NCBI GenBank assembly: GCA_025917655.1 | Contig: CP084612.1 | Span: 62,001 to 126,000 of the forward strand | Origin: Chlorella sorokiniana | Lineage: Eukaryota > Chlorophyta > Trebouxiophyceae > Chlorellales > Chlorellaceae | Length of the DNA stretch: 64,000 nucleotides | Reading direction: 5' to 3' | In this document: one piece after another, positions 44,766 through 55,182 of the stretch | How positions within the stretch are numbered: position 1 is the first letter of the stretch | How the letters are laid out: every line of letters begins with the position of its first letter | Notes under the pieces: model-generated | Told to the model about the DNA's origin: nothing | Database searches by the model: none | The model's input: only the letters and a program-made list of their open reading frames with translations | Program-made: the position numbers and the translations under genes

Positions 44766-46846
44766 ATGACAGCGCTGGCCCGCATTGTCGCTCGCGTGCC
44801 ATACCCAGCGCTTCGCCTCGCCAAGGTCATTGGTGCGCGCCAGTTGCAGCCTGTGGCGCCCAGCAGCGGCACAATGGGCCAGGCGCTGTCGCTGCTGCCG
44901 CCACCGCTGGGCAGCCGCGCCGTTGCTGCCAAGGCCAAGGCCGGCCGCGCTTCCATCGATCGCCCTGGGGAAGAGGATCCAGACTTGTGGATGATCTGTG
45001 GCCTGGGAAATCCAGGGCCGCGGTGAGCTGCCGCTTGGCCGCAGTCCTGTCGGCCACGTCAGCACAGCCTGATCATTCCTCAGCACCCACCCGCTGCTGC
45101 ACGCGGACCAATCCGTGTGCGCTGTTTGACCCAATCCTTTTATCTATCACAGGTATGAGGACACGCGGCACAACGTGGGCTTCATGACCGTCGACGCGCT
45201 GGCTCGCCAGGAGGCGATTTCGGTGGACAGGCTGCAAGAAAATGCGGCGGTGGGGCGGGGTCGCTACGCGGGGAAGAAGATCCTGCTGGTCAAACCCATG
45301 ACGTGAGCTGATCATGTCACCATGCGCAGCAGCGCTGGGCCGCTGGTGTAGCCTCATTGTGGTGCTTTCAGCTCTTCAGCGTCTGCCTGCCGCTGCCAGG
45401 TGCCTGCCGTCGCCGCCCTCAGCGCAGCCCCCTTCCCCCAACCTGCTCCCTTGCAGCTTCATGAATGTGTCGGGGGAGTCAGTGGGGCGGCTGGCGCGGT
45501 TTTACAGAGTGAGCTTGGCGGCAGCAGGCTGCTGGGGGGCATGCAAAGGCAGGGATGCTGCCGGAGCTGCGGGCGGCGGCGGTGGGATCGGGCCGATGCT
45601 CCAGCTCGCCCCGGGCCTCCAGTCGCCCGGCCCCCGCATGCCAGCTGCAGGCTGTCTTGGCACTGCACCGCAGATGCCCGCTTGCCCCCACCCAGCCTCA
45701 CCCGCGCTGCTGATACCATGTTGTACCGCATGACACCACGCTGTACCGCAGATTCCCCCGAGCGCATCCTGGTGGTGTACGATGACCTGGACCTGCCCAC
45801 CGCGGCGGTACGCCTGCGGGCCAAGGGCGGCCACGGCGGGCACAACGGCATGAAGAGCATTGCGGGTGCGGCGACCGCTCGCGCACTTCCCTTCTGGTGG
45901 CAGCACACTGGCTGTTCCTGTTGCAAGCGGTGGCAGCGGGCCGTGTTGGTGGTCAGCGACGGCCGGTCAGTGTGGGCGGATAGCGGCATCCTGCGGGCGC
46001 TTGAACCTTTGCGATTGTGTGGGGAGGGGCGGCGATGAGGGGCCAACCGCACCGGTGTGGCCCACCCAACTGGCCTCCACGCTCTGGCAGCCCTGGCTTC
46101 ACCCTCTCCCCTACCCCCCCACACACACACCACCCACGCAGCGCACCTGCAAGGCTCCAAGGACTTCCCCGCGTGCGAATCGGCATCGGTCGCCCCGCGG
46201 GCGGCCAGTCGGTGCCTTCCTACGTGCTGCAGCCCTTCTCCAAGGCAGAGCGGGAGGAGATTGACGTGGCGGTGCAGGTGGGGCGGGTATGGGGTGGGCG
46301 GTGATGAAGGTCATGGCTTGAGCATGAGCTCCCTCGAGGGAGTGGGCGGGCGGGTGGCCAAGGCAGCAGGGCGGCCTGTCAGGTGGCCGAGGGCCGCGCT
46401 GGGCGCGCTGGTCCTAAGCCACTTTGTATGTGCGCCTGGCCTTTGCCCCTTGCCTTGTGTACCCTCCCTTTACTTGCTGATATCTCCCTCCCTACTTGTT
46501 GCCGCCTGCGCCGCAGGAGAGCATTGACATCGTTCGGTCGGTGCTGACTGTTGGCATGGAGAAGGCAGTGAGCGGGGTGAGGGTCGATAGAGACGGCAAA
46601 CCCATCCCGCCGCCCCACTCCAACGGCAAGCAGGGCAAGCAGGGCGGGGGCCAGGTGCCCGCCGCCAAGAAGCAGCGGAAGGGCGGTGCGCCCGGCGAGC
46701 AACAACAGGCTGCAAGGCAGACGGCAGCTGCAGCCACGGAAGCGGCGCCAGCAGCACCCGAGCAGCAGCAGCAGCAGCAGGTGCAGCAGGAGCAGGGGGA
46801 GAGCCAGCAGCAGGCGCCTGTGGCGGCGGCAGGAGCTGCGCAATGA
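44766..46846 (+). CDS. PTH: Bacterial-type peptidyl-tRNA hydrolase
   Basis: Releases tRNA from prematurely dropped peptidyl-tRNAs; in algae the bacterial-type enzyme normally serves plastid or mitochondrion. ATG at 44766 opens a basic, Ala/Pro-rich leader of about 75 residues that fits an organelle transit peptide. Family motifs in order are [19 protein letters not shown] (45000-45180, catalytic His), [13 protein letters not shown] (exon joint 45303/45458), [16 protein letters not shown] (about 45753), [16 protein letters not shown] (about 45820, catalytic-site residues), [12 protein letters not shown] (about 46160) and [15 protein letters not shown] (about 46220). The last exon (about 46518) gives the C-terminal helices and then an added, Gln/Ala/Lys-rich tail of roughly 85 residues not needed by the family. 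One C seems missing at 46167-46170, since the frame switches inside [12 protein letters not shown], a universally kept segment. Confidence 0.93.
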
Positions 46847-47464
46847 AAGCAGAGCGCCTTGCTGATTCCAGGGGCCGCCTCCTGTTAACCCCTCAGGCCC
46901 CTATCAAACATTAATGCTGCATTCATTTGAGCCCGCCATTCTTTGTTGTTTCTTTCCTTGCTTTCATTCAATTCTTGAGGAGAAGGTGCCAGTGGCTGGT
47001 GCCAGACTTGCAAACCAAGCTCTGGCACACTCAATCTCAGCATAAAGTAACCTGGGATCCTCTCCAAGCAGCAGATGGGGAGGTAACGCGGAGGCAACCT
47101 GACTGGAAAGCTGTGGGAGTGGAGCATCAGGGGGCGGAGCTACGCGGCGTGCAGGCAGTCGGAGGGGATGGCTGTCGCGCCTCCTTGCCATCCAGCGGGC
47201 AGATCCAGCACTGTCCATTTTGAAGAACATTGAAGAAGCGCTGACTCATTGCGACCAGAGCATGATGTGGGGCGCACTGAATGCTTAAAACACTCCTCAC
47301 CTGTTCAACTGGCGGGTGGCAGCGCCACCTCAAGCCAGCGGTGACAGGTGGCGCGGCATGGTCTTCCGACGGAGAAAGCCAAGTTTGCGATTAAGCGCTG
47401 CCTGGGTATCTCATCATTGACAGGTGCCGGGGGCACCCGGCCCGCACTTCCAAGTTCAAGAGCG
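46847..47464. other. Spacer between PTH and PEX14
   Basis: Holds the PTH 3' untranslated region and the PEX14 promoter. The frame of PEX14 is open upstream of its ATG but without another ATG. I see nothing else. Confidence 0.5.
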
Positions 47465-50400
47465 ATGTCGGAGCCCGACGAGGGAGGGCCCAGCGAGCCC
47501 TCGGGCAGCGCCCCCGATGCCTCGCAGCTTCCGCCAGCGGGGGCAACGCCCAGCCTGCGCGAGGACCAGGTGCAAAATGCGGTGGCCTTCTTAAGCCACC
47601 CAAAGGTGGGGCTGCGGCGGGCAGAGTTCGCCCGGTTGTTTCGAGCAGCCATAATGTTTACAGGTCCAGCCGAGGCGATCCCCTGGCCTGCCACCGTTTG
47701 CTGCCGCCGCCCGCCGCCTTCTGCCGTGGCCGGCCCCCTGCTAGGTTTCGTGCTGCTCACTGTGACACTTGCCTGTCTGCAGGTGCGCTCAAGCCCGGTC
47801 GCTTCCAAGCGCGAGTTCCTGCAGCGCAAAGGGCTGATCGAGGCGGAAATAGACGAGGCGTTCCGCCGGGTGCCCGAGGCACCGGCAGCAGCAGCCCCCG
47901 CTCCCTCCCCTGCCCCAGCCGCCATGCAGGCCACGCTGCAGCACTTGCAGCCGCAGGCCGCACAGCTGCAGCACCAGCAGCTACCTCCTGTGTATGCAGG
48001 CGGGGCGGCCGGCCCGCAGAGCTCAACGACGCTGCACCAGGCCCCCCTCAGCAGCCGGGCGTGCGCTGGACTCAGGTGAGCGCCACTTGCGCCTCGGCCT
48101 GCCACCAGATCCCGGCCGCTGCGGCTCCTTCACCTTGGCCAGCCCGCAAATGATCTGCACATCTTCGCTTCACCTGCTGTTCTGGTCTGTGCCAGACAGT
48201 TCTATGTTTGCTTTCCCTCACACACACACACACCCTCCTGCCTTCAGGTGGTGCTGGGCGCCGGCTTTGTGGGTGCCGGCGCGTATGCCGCCAAGGCGCT
48301 GCTGTGGCCGTTTGTGGAGGGAGCATACCACTCGGTGAGACAGTCGGCGCGTTCAAGGCCGGGAGACAGCCATTTTGCTCTGCTCGCATGAGATTGGCGC
48401 TCTCTTTGCTGCGACGTCGGCTGTGCCTCACGCCAGCTCCCGCCGCCTGCGCCTGCCCCGCCCGCAGTGGCGCGGTCACGTGCGGCCTCCTCCTCGGCCC
48501 GCCCTGGACGGCGAGGCAGCCGATGCAACCAAGGCCGTGGCAGAGGCCATCAAGGTGAGAACAAAAACAGCAAGGAGGAGGAAATGTGGTGCGCAGGGCT
48601 TGCCGTGTAACCGCGGGGATGCCTTGGCACTGGCCTTGGGCCCCTACCCAGAGCCGAGCCATGCCAGAGCATGCCGCTCTGGTGCCGTGCCCGCGTCTGT
48701 CGGCACGCGATCCCAGGGAGCAGCGACTTCCCGGAGAGGAGCTGCCGGATGAGCCCCCGCCGCCGCCGCCCTCCCGCCCCCGCAGGCCCAGACGGTGGAG
48801 CTCCGCAGCAGCCTGGAGTCTGTCAAGGCGCTGGCAAGCAGCCTGGAAGCGAGCCAGAGGGCGGCGGCGGCGGGCGGGGCTGCCGCCGCCGACGGCAGCC
48901 TGACCGTCGCCGACCTGCGCCAGGAGCTGCGCAGCTTTGCCGAGTCGCTGCACGAGTGAGGCTGTGTCGGGGCCGGGCGGGCGGGCTGGCTTGCCCGGGA
49001 GCCCTGCAGGATGCCTGCGCTGCTGCTCATGTGCGGGTAAAGCTGCTTACCCTGCGAATCGCCCGCGTGGCAAATGATCTGCCGGCTGTGTGGTGGTGCC
49101 CTGCCGCGCCCCGCTGCAGGGCGGCCGCGTCCCCAGCCGGCAGCGCGGTTGACGGCAACAAGGCCAGCCGCGTCGAGAGCGAGCTGGGCGAAATCAAGGC
49201 GCTGCTGGCCGAGGTGCTGCGCAGCCCCTCGGGCAGCCGCTCGCCAGGTGCAGCCCGCGGCTACGATGCCTGACGCGCCGCCGCCACCCGCTGTATTTCC
49301 CAAACCGACCAACAACATAAACCAGTCGATGCCTTGCTCCCTTTCACGTTTTGCCTTTGTTGTGGCGGGCTGGCCTATTCAGCCCACTCTGGATCTGATT
49401 AGCTTCCTTGCACCGTTCCCGCCTGTCTTTGCTCGCTTGCCATGTAACCGGCCACGCTGTGCGGAAAGCGCCTGTGCAAAGGCAGCCGGCTGAGACCACC
49501 TCACGCACCTCTTGCATGCAGGCAAAGAGGGCGCCCCAGGCGCTTCCGGCACGCCGCTGTCCGTCACCTCTGCCGCGCCCAACAGCCGCTTCGCCGCCGC
49601 GTCAGACCCTGCCACTGCAGCTGCATCTCAGGCCAAGGAGCCGGCCGCTGCCATGGCGCCGTCAGCTGTCGCTGGGCCCGCGCACACGCATGCTGGCGAG
49701 GAGGCGCGTGCAGGGCAGGCTGCGGGGCCGCCGCCGGCTTTGGTGGTGGAGCCGCCTCCGCACCCGGCCTCCTACTTGGAGGTGCTCGAGATGCTGGAGA
49801 AGGGGCAGACGCCGCCCGGCATCCGGGTGAGCTGGCAGCGCCCGCGCCCCTGCAGGCTGCCTCCGCAACAATGCGTGCTGGCGGGCCTCGAGTGCTTGCC
49901 CGCGCCTGACCCGCGTCCCTCTCACCCACCTTTTGAAAGATTTCTGAATCAGCTTTGAATTGAGCTGGCATATGACACTGACTAAGTTGGCACTTGGTTG
50001 CATAAAATTTCCAAATTTCATGGCATGCTGCAGACCGACATCAACGACAAGCCGCCCAACCCGCTGGCCGCCCCCGCCGCCCCCAAGCTGAAGCCGCGGC
50101 CCAAGCCGTGGGAGCTCAGCGGGCAGGAGGCCGGCGTCAGCGCCTTGCCGCGGCGGCGGGCGGCAGCAGCGGCAGCCTCGCGTCGCTGGGCAGCGCGCCG
50201 CCCGCCGGCCCCCAGACGGCGGGCTGCCCGGCGAGGCGCGCACCGCCTCGCCCGCCACCCCGCCGCGGCCGCCGCCACGCGCCGACGGCGCCTCCGAGGC
50301 CGCCGGCAGCTCTCTGTCGCCGCTGCGGGTGCCCTCGCCGCCCTCTGACGAGGCGGCGGCGGCGGGGGAGCCGGGGCCACAGCAGGCGCAGCAGGAGGCG

Positions 50401-51084
50401 CAGCAGGAGGGGCAGCAGGAGGGGCAGCAGGAGGCGCGGGAGCCGCCTGGGCGCGCCGGCAGCTTCCGCAGCCCCAAGCCCGCGGCCTCCATCTTCGAAG
50501 CAGGCAAGCGCCTCAAAGGCTGGGCAAGGCGGCTGCCTGCAGCGCCGCCGCTGATGCCCGGTCGCGTCTTCGCAGGCTGGCCTCTTTTCAAGCCCACGCG
50601 GCACCACCCCTGCACCCCCTGCACCGCCCCTGCAGTGAGCCCGGCACCCGAGTCGCCGCATGTCATCGCCGCCCGCCTGTCGCCCACCCGAGGCAGCCGG
50701 CCTGGCCGCGACGGCGGCGCCAGCGCCGTGCCGCGGAGCCAGCCTGCCGCCGCCCCGCCCTCCCCCGCGGCCAATTTCAGCGCTCTGCTGGCTGCCGCGG
50801 AGGAGCGGGCGAGTGCGGGGTCGGGTTCCTGGCTCAGCGGCGGCGGCGCCGCCGCCGCCTCCGATCCGGTGCTGGAAGGGAGCGGTATCGGCCGCCCGTC
50901 CTCCCGCAGCTGGCGCCCGCCGCCCATACCCGCCCCCACCCTCAGCGGCGGCGGCGCTGCGGGCGGCTCCTGGAGCGGCGCCAGCACGCCGGCAGCCGAC
51001 GGCGCCGCGCAGCAAAACGGACTGACGGGCGGCGCTCGCGCCTCCAGCGCCGCCAGCCTGGGAGAGGACTTTGCGCCCGCTTGA
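47465..51084 (+). CDS. PEX14: Peroxin 14, docking subunit of peroxisomal matrix import
   Basis: PEX14 sits in the peroxisomal membrane and binds the PEX5 receptor. ATG at 47465. The conserved N-terminal domain reads LREDQVQNAVAFLSHPK, then VRSSPVASKREFLQRKGL and IEAEIDEAFRRVPE (47550-47880). A single membrane segment VVLGAGFVGAGAYAAKALLW follows (about 48248). Helical coiled-coil stretches come next: AQTVELRSSLESVKALASSL (about 48785) and SRVESELGEIKALLAEVL (about 49170). The plant-type C-terminal block is ASYLEVLEMLEKGQTPPGI (about 49768) and TDINDKPPNPLAA to KLKPRPKPWE (about 50035). The rest to 51084 is low-complexity, Pro/Gln/Ser/Ala-rich. Frames change near 50145 and 50222; reading through them gives SALP, SSGSLASLGSAPPAGPQ and PGEARTASPATPPRP in turn, so two one-base errors are likely. 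Confidence 0.9.
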
Positions 51085-51401
51085 AGCCTTGTGTGCGCTG
51101 CTGCTGTTCTCTAGACGTTCGATGTTAGCGTTAATTAGGCCTCCTCTTCCTGCTGTAGTCGTCCCTCCCGGGCGCAAGACGCAACAGACATGGCAGGAGG
51201 CATGGATAGGGCAGCATGGCGGCAGCGACGTGGCGGCCGCTTTGCGGTGAAGGCCTGTGACTTGGCGTGCAATGCGTCTTTGTCACGCTGCCCTCTCATT
51301 CGCCGTAGCGATTACTCTTTGCCTCGTTGTAGCACGCCGCGTTGCTTACTGGGCTTGCTGAGGCGGTCGCCCCCACAGGCTGACAGCATCCTTGCAGCGC
51401 C
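51085..51401. other. Spacer between PEX14 and the NFU gene
   Basis: PEX14 3' region and NFU promoter; no other feature seen. Confidence 0.5.
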
Positions 51402-53211
51402 ATGAACGCGGCCACGGCATCTTGCAGCTGCGCATGCGCAGCCACACAGCGGCTGGCTCGCCGGGGCCCGCAGGCCACCACCCTCCAACGCCTGCCCTTC
51501 GGGTCGCAGCGGCAGTTCGGCGGTGTTGAGCGCCTCAGCCCGGCAGCAGCGGCGAGGAGCAGCACGCAGAGGTGAGAGCGTCTGCTTTGAGCCTGCCAGA
51601 GCGGGTGGCTGCCGCCGCCTCCGCCGCCGCTGCCACCTGCCGGAAAAACGCTCTGCGCCCCTGCAGGCAGCAGAGCGGCGGTGTGCCAGGCAGCGGCGAC
51701 AGACACGCTTGAGCTGACGGAAGAGAATGTGGAGCTGGTGCTGGACGAGGTGGGGCGGGCTGCCAGGAAGAGATTGATGCCAGCAAGAGATGTGATGCGC
51801 TCGCTGGCGCGGCCCGGGCCTCGGCGCCTCTGCCTGCCTGCCTGGCTGCCCGTCCTGCCCGCGCTCAGCTGGCTCTCGCGAGAGCAACACCATATCTGCG
51901 GGCACCCCGTGCGACTGTCCAACTGGCGGTGGCCCCCTGCGTTACCTCTCACCGCAGGTGCGGCCCTACCTGATGGCCGACGGCGGCAACGTGGAGTTTG
52001 TGGAGATTGACGGCCCCGTGGTGTACCTGCGCCTGGCGGGCGCCTGCGGCTCCTGCCCCTCCTCACTCACCACCATGACCATGGGCATCAAGCGCCGCCT
52101 CATGGAGCGCATCCCGGTGCGGCCGCGGGGCGGGCGGGCGAGCGGGCGGGCACCCGCTGCGCGCCACACTCGGCGCCGGGGTGCCTGCTTTGCCGGCCTG
52201 CCGCCTACCCCTCTCGCCCATGCCCACCATTGCTGCGCTGTGCCCTTCTCCCTCCCTCCCCCATGCCCACCCATGCTGCTGTGTGCCCTTTTCCCTCCCC
52301 CCCCCCGCCCACCCTTCCTGCTGTGTGCCCCCCCCCTCCTTCACTGCAGGACATCATGGATGTGGAGCAGGTGCAGGAGGAGAACAAGGGGCTGGAGCTG
52401 ACGGAGGCCAACATCGACACCGTGCTGGACGAAATCAGGTGGGCGGGCTGTGGGTGTGGGGGTGTGTTGGGGCTGAGGGTGGGGGTTAAGGGTTCGCTGA
52501 GCAGAACAGTGCTGGCTTCCCGTCCAGCGCTGCGCCGGGCTGGGCTCGCAGCGCTCGACACACAGCGGGCAGGAGTCAGGCCACACGGCAGATTGCCTGC
52601 GCCAGCAACGTATGGCCTCCTCAGGGAAGGACGCCGCCAACCTGGCCCCGCTGGGCGGCGGGGAAGGGTGCAGCGCAGCATCGCAGCCCTGCACGCTGTG
52701 TTGCTGCTCGCTCCACCGCACCCACACAGCCGCCGGCGCGGACCCTGCTGCTGCGTCCCCTCCCGCAGGCCGTATCTGGTGGGTACCGGCGGCGGCGGCC
52801 TGGAGCTGGTGGAGCTGGATGGGCCCATCGCCAAGGTGGGAGGGTGTGTGGGGGGTTGGGGGGTTCAGAGTTGGCAGCTGATCCCTGGCCCTCTGCTGCG
52901 CTGGGCACGCCCTGGGCTTTTCGCTGGTTGGATGTTGAGTTGCCCGCCGTGGGCACTCGCCACCAGGCGGCGCGGCGCCACCCGGGGCGGTAGCTGCGTC
53001 CAGGAGCAGGCCTACAGCCCTGCACGGCAGCATCGCCTTCCTGGCACCACAGCAGCACGGTCCTCGGTTGACAGCAGCCGCGCTTGTTGCACCGGCCCTG
53101 CAGGTTCGCATCACGGGGCCTGCCGCCAACGTGATGACGGTGCGCGTGGCGGTTACGCAGAAGCTGCGGGAGCGCATCCCTGCCATCGCCGCCGTGCAGC
53201 TGGTGAACTGA
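51402..53211 (+). CDS. NFU: NFU iron-sulfur scaffold, plastid type with two NifU domains
   Basis: Assembles and passes on Fe-S clusters, in plastids for photosystem I and ferredoxin. ATG at 51402 starts an Ala/Arg/Gln-rich leader ([20 protein letters not shown]) fitting a transit peptide. Then [14 protein letters not shown] (about 51709) leads into [20 protein letters not shown] (about 51958) and the cluster-binding ACGSCPSS (about 52045). The second domain has [16 protein letters not shown] (about 52394), [20 protein letters not shown] (about 52771) and [20 protein letters not shown] (about 53104). It lacks the CxxC, as is usual for plastid CnfU/NFU1-3, and the frame ends at 53211. The two domains clearly come from an old internal duplication. 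No frame breaks are needed if the acceptor before [11 protein letters not shown] is used. Confidence 0.92.
52213..52336. repeat. Three-copy ~40-base minisatellite in an NFU intron
   Basis: Three imperfect copies of cccacc..tgctg..ctgtgccctt followed by C-rich DNA, between the two NifU domains. Confidence 0.75.
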
Positions 53212-53817
53212 CCGGGCTGACCAGGACGCAGGCAGCTGACTCGCACCTGCCGACACGTTGCTGCCACGCTGTCGCCACCTTGCGGCTCGTCCCCCGCCCC
53301 TTAGGCCGCACCAAACCGCAGAAGCGCCTGTAGGCCAGCTTACCAACACGCCTTGGTTTCTGCCGCGTTAAGGTTATGCAACCGCGGACGACGAGATGCT
53401 GTGCCTGCCCAATCGCTTCTTGTGCTCCCCGCTGCAGCCCACCCTGTACCCTGCCCTTGCTGTGGCTTTCCCACGCTCTGCTGCTCTCCCTTTTCCAAGC
53501 ACCTCCCGCCCTCTCGCTTTGCCGCTGTTCAGCTAACTGATGTCGCTTTCATGTAATGATGCATGCCGAGAATCAAAACTGGGCCAGCTGGGATTATGGG
53601 GGCGGCTACCAGCGGAATGAAGGTGAAAAGTGCTGCATGAGCGCAGAAACCAGAATGCATGGATGAGCAAAACAGCGGCGAGTACAGAGGTTAGCGGGCG
53701 CCACACTAGGGGTGGCTGGTTCAGTACATGAGAAAATCGTGCATTGGGAAGTTAGGGCAGGATGTAAAATAGCAGGTGACGATGCGACGGCATATTATCA
53801 GGCCTCTTCCTCTCGTG
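53212..53817. other. 3' flanks of two convergent genes
   Basis: No gene seen. The plus-strand TGTAA at 53552 is a likely end signal for NFU. Confidence 0.5.
53552..53556 (+). terminator. TGTAA poly(A) signal candidate for NFU
   Basis: About 340 bases past the NFU stop, a usual distance for chlorophyte 3' untranslated regions. Confidence 0.5.
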
Positions 53818-54580
53818 TCACATCGAAAGTTGTGCAGCAGGCTCAGTGGAGGTTGCGCCGCTTGTAGGCAGCACCTGCGCACAGCGTGCGGGGGAGACAG
53901 TTGTGCTAAAGAAGGAATGCCTGCCGTCCCTGCAAAACAGACATGTGCAGCGGGCTTCAGCTTCAACCAAACAAAACGCCAGCCCACCTGGCTCAGGCCA
54001 TGCGCCATCGCCAGGAGCCGTATCGCGCAAGCGCTTGCGACACAAGCTTGCGTCCGGCCCGGCAGCCCCCACTCCGAGCCGGCGGCGTGAGGTGGGCCAC
54101 CAACAGGCCAGCCCGCTGCTGCGCCGCCAGCACCAAAGCTCAGGTTGCAGCTCACGGCGGCAAGGGGCTGGCGGGGGAGCAAGCCGGCGGGCCGCAGCAC
54201 TCCATGCCTTCTGGCTGCTCCCCGCCGCCCGCGCCAGCGCCCCAGGCTCCGGTGGCCTGCAAAGCGTGCTGCCGCGGGACGGCCAGAAGCGCGCCGTGGC
54301 ACCCCCTGCCTGGGGTGCCGGGTGGAACGGCTGCACGGCCGCGCAGTGCCCGTAAAGCACCTGGTTCAGGCGCTGCTGCTGCTGCTGGTGCTGCTGGCGG
54401 GCGGCGTAGTACTCTGCCACGCCGGCCTGGAACTCCGCCTCCTGCTGCTCCCAGTAGTGTCGCTCCAGCTGCTCGCGGTACGCGGCCTCCCGCCGCTGCC
54501 ACTCCAGCTGCTCCGCCGCCCAAGCCGCCTGCTGCTGCGCCCGCAATGGCCGTCTCAGGCTTGAAGGAACCCGGCAGCAT
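53818..54580 (-). CDS. Short hypothetical protein with Gln-rich coiled coil
   Basis: No family recognised. ATG at 54580 (MLPGSFKPETAI) follows a possible acceptor (ttgcacag) at about 54588, so an upstream exon may exist. One base later in frame, AWAAEQLEWQRREAAYREQL, RHYWEQQEAEFQAGVAEYYA and a Gln run with RLNQVLYGHC (about 54540-54350) form a plain coiled-coil-like helix rich in aromatic and charged residues. The rest is Ala/Pro/Arg-rich and may include another intron near 53985. The frame change between the two pieces is at a G/C run (about 54540). It is convergent with NFU. The model is tentative. Confidence 0.4.
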
Positions 54581-55182
54581 GGATACCTGTGCAAACAGGG
54601 CAAGTGCACGTCGACCGTCAGCACGAGGCTAATGGTAGCTTGGCAACGCAACGCTGCAAGGCCGCCGCGCAGTGGCGGCAGAGGGAACGGCAGCTGTCAA
54701 GCGGAGCAGCCATCGCTCGGCGCTTTTGATCAGGCGAGCACAATCGTAACTGGGGAAGTAGAGGGGCGGAGCGGCGAGGGCATCTTGGCTGGCGAAAGAC
54801 AGATGGGAACGGGCCGGTGAGACAGGCCGTCTGCCGGCATAATGCGGCCTTGTGTCACGCTGTGCGGCGGTTATTGTACCTGATATGCACGGGCACAGGA
54901 CCTCAGACTTCTAAACCCGCAAAGCTACCTCCTCTGCGCCCTCTCTGGCTGCGATGCGCCTCAGAACAGTGATAAGTAGTGCTCACGAGTGCTACCAACG
55001 TGGTTGCACGGCGCAATTCACATCTAACGACATCGCACCATGGGGCGCCCCAGCGCCGCCAGCAGGCAGGCCTGCATGGACGCCGTCGTGTCGACAGATT
55101 GAAGGCTTTAGCTGTATATAAATCTAGCTTTGCCGCACTACGGATGCCTTTGCTCTGTGATACACCTCTGTAGTGCCAGTCC
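54581..55182. other. Spacer upstream of the hypothetical gene and downstream of FANCJ
   Basis: No convincing coding stretch. It should hold the FANCJ 3' untranslated region and the promoter of the small gene. Confidence 0.4.
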
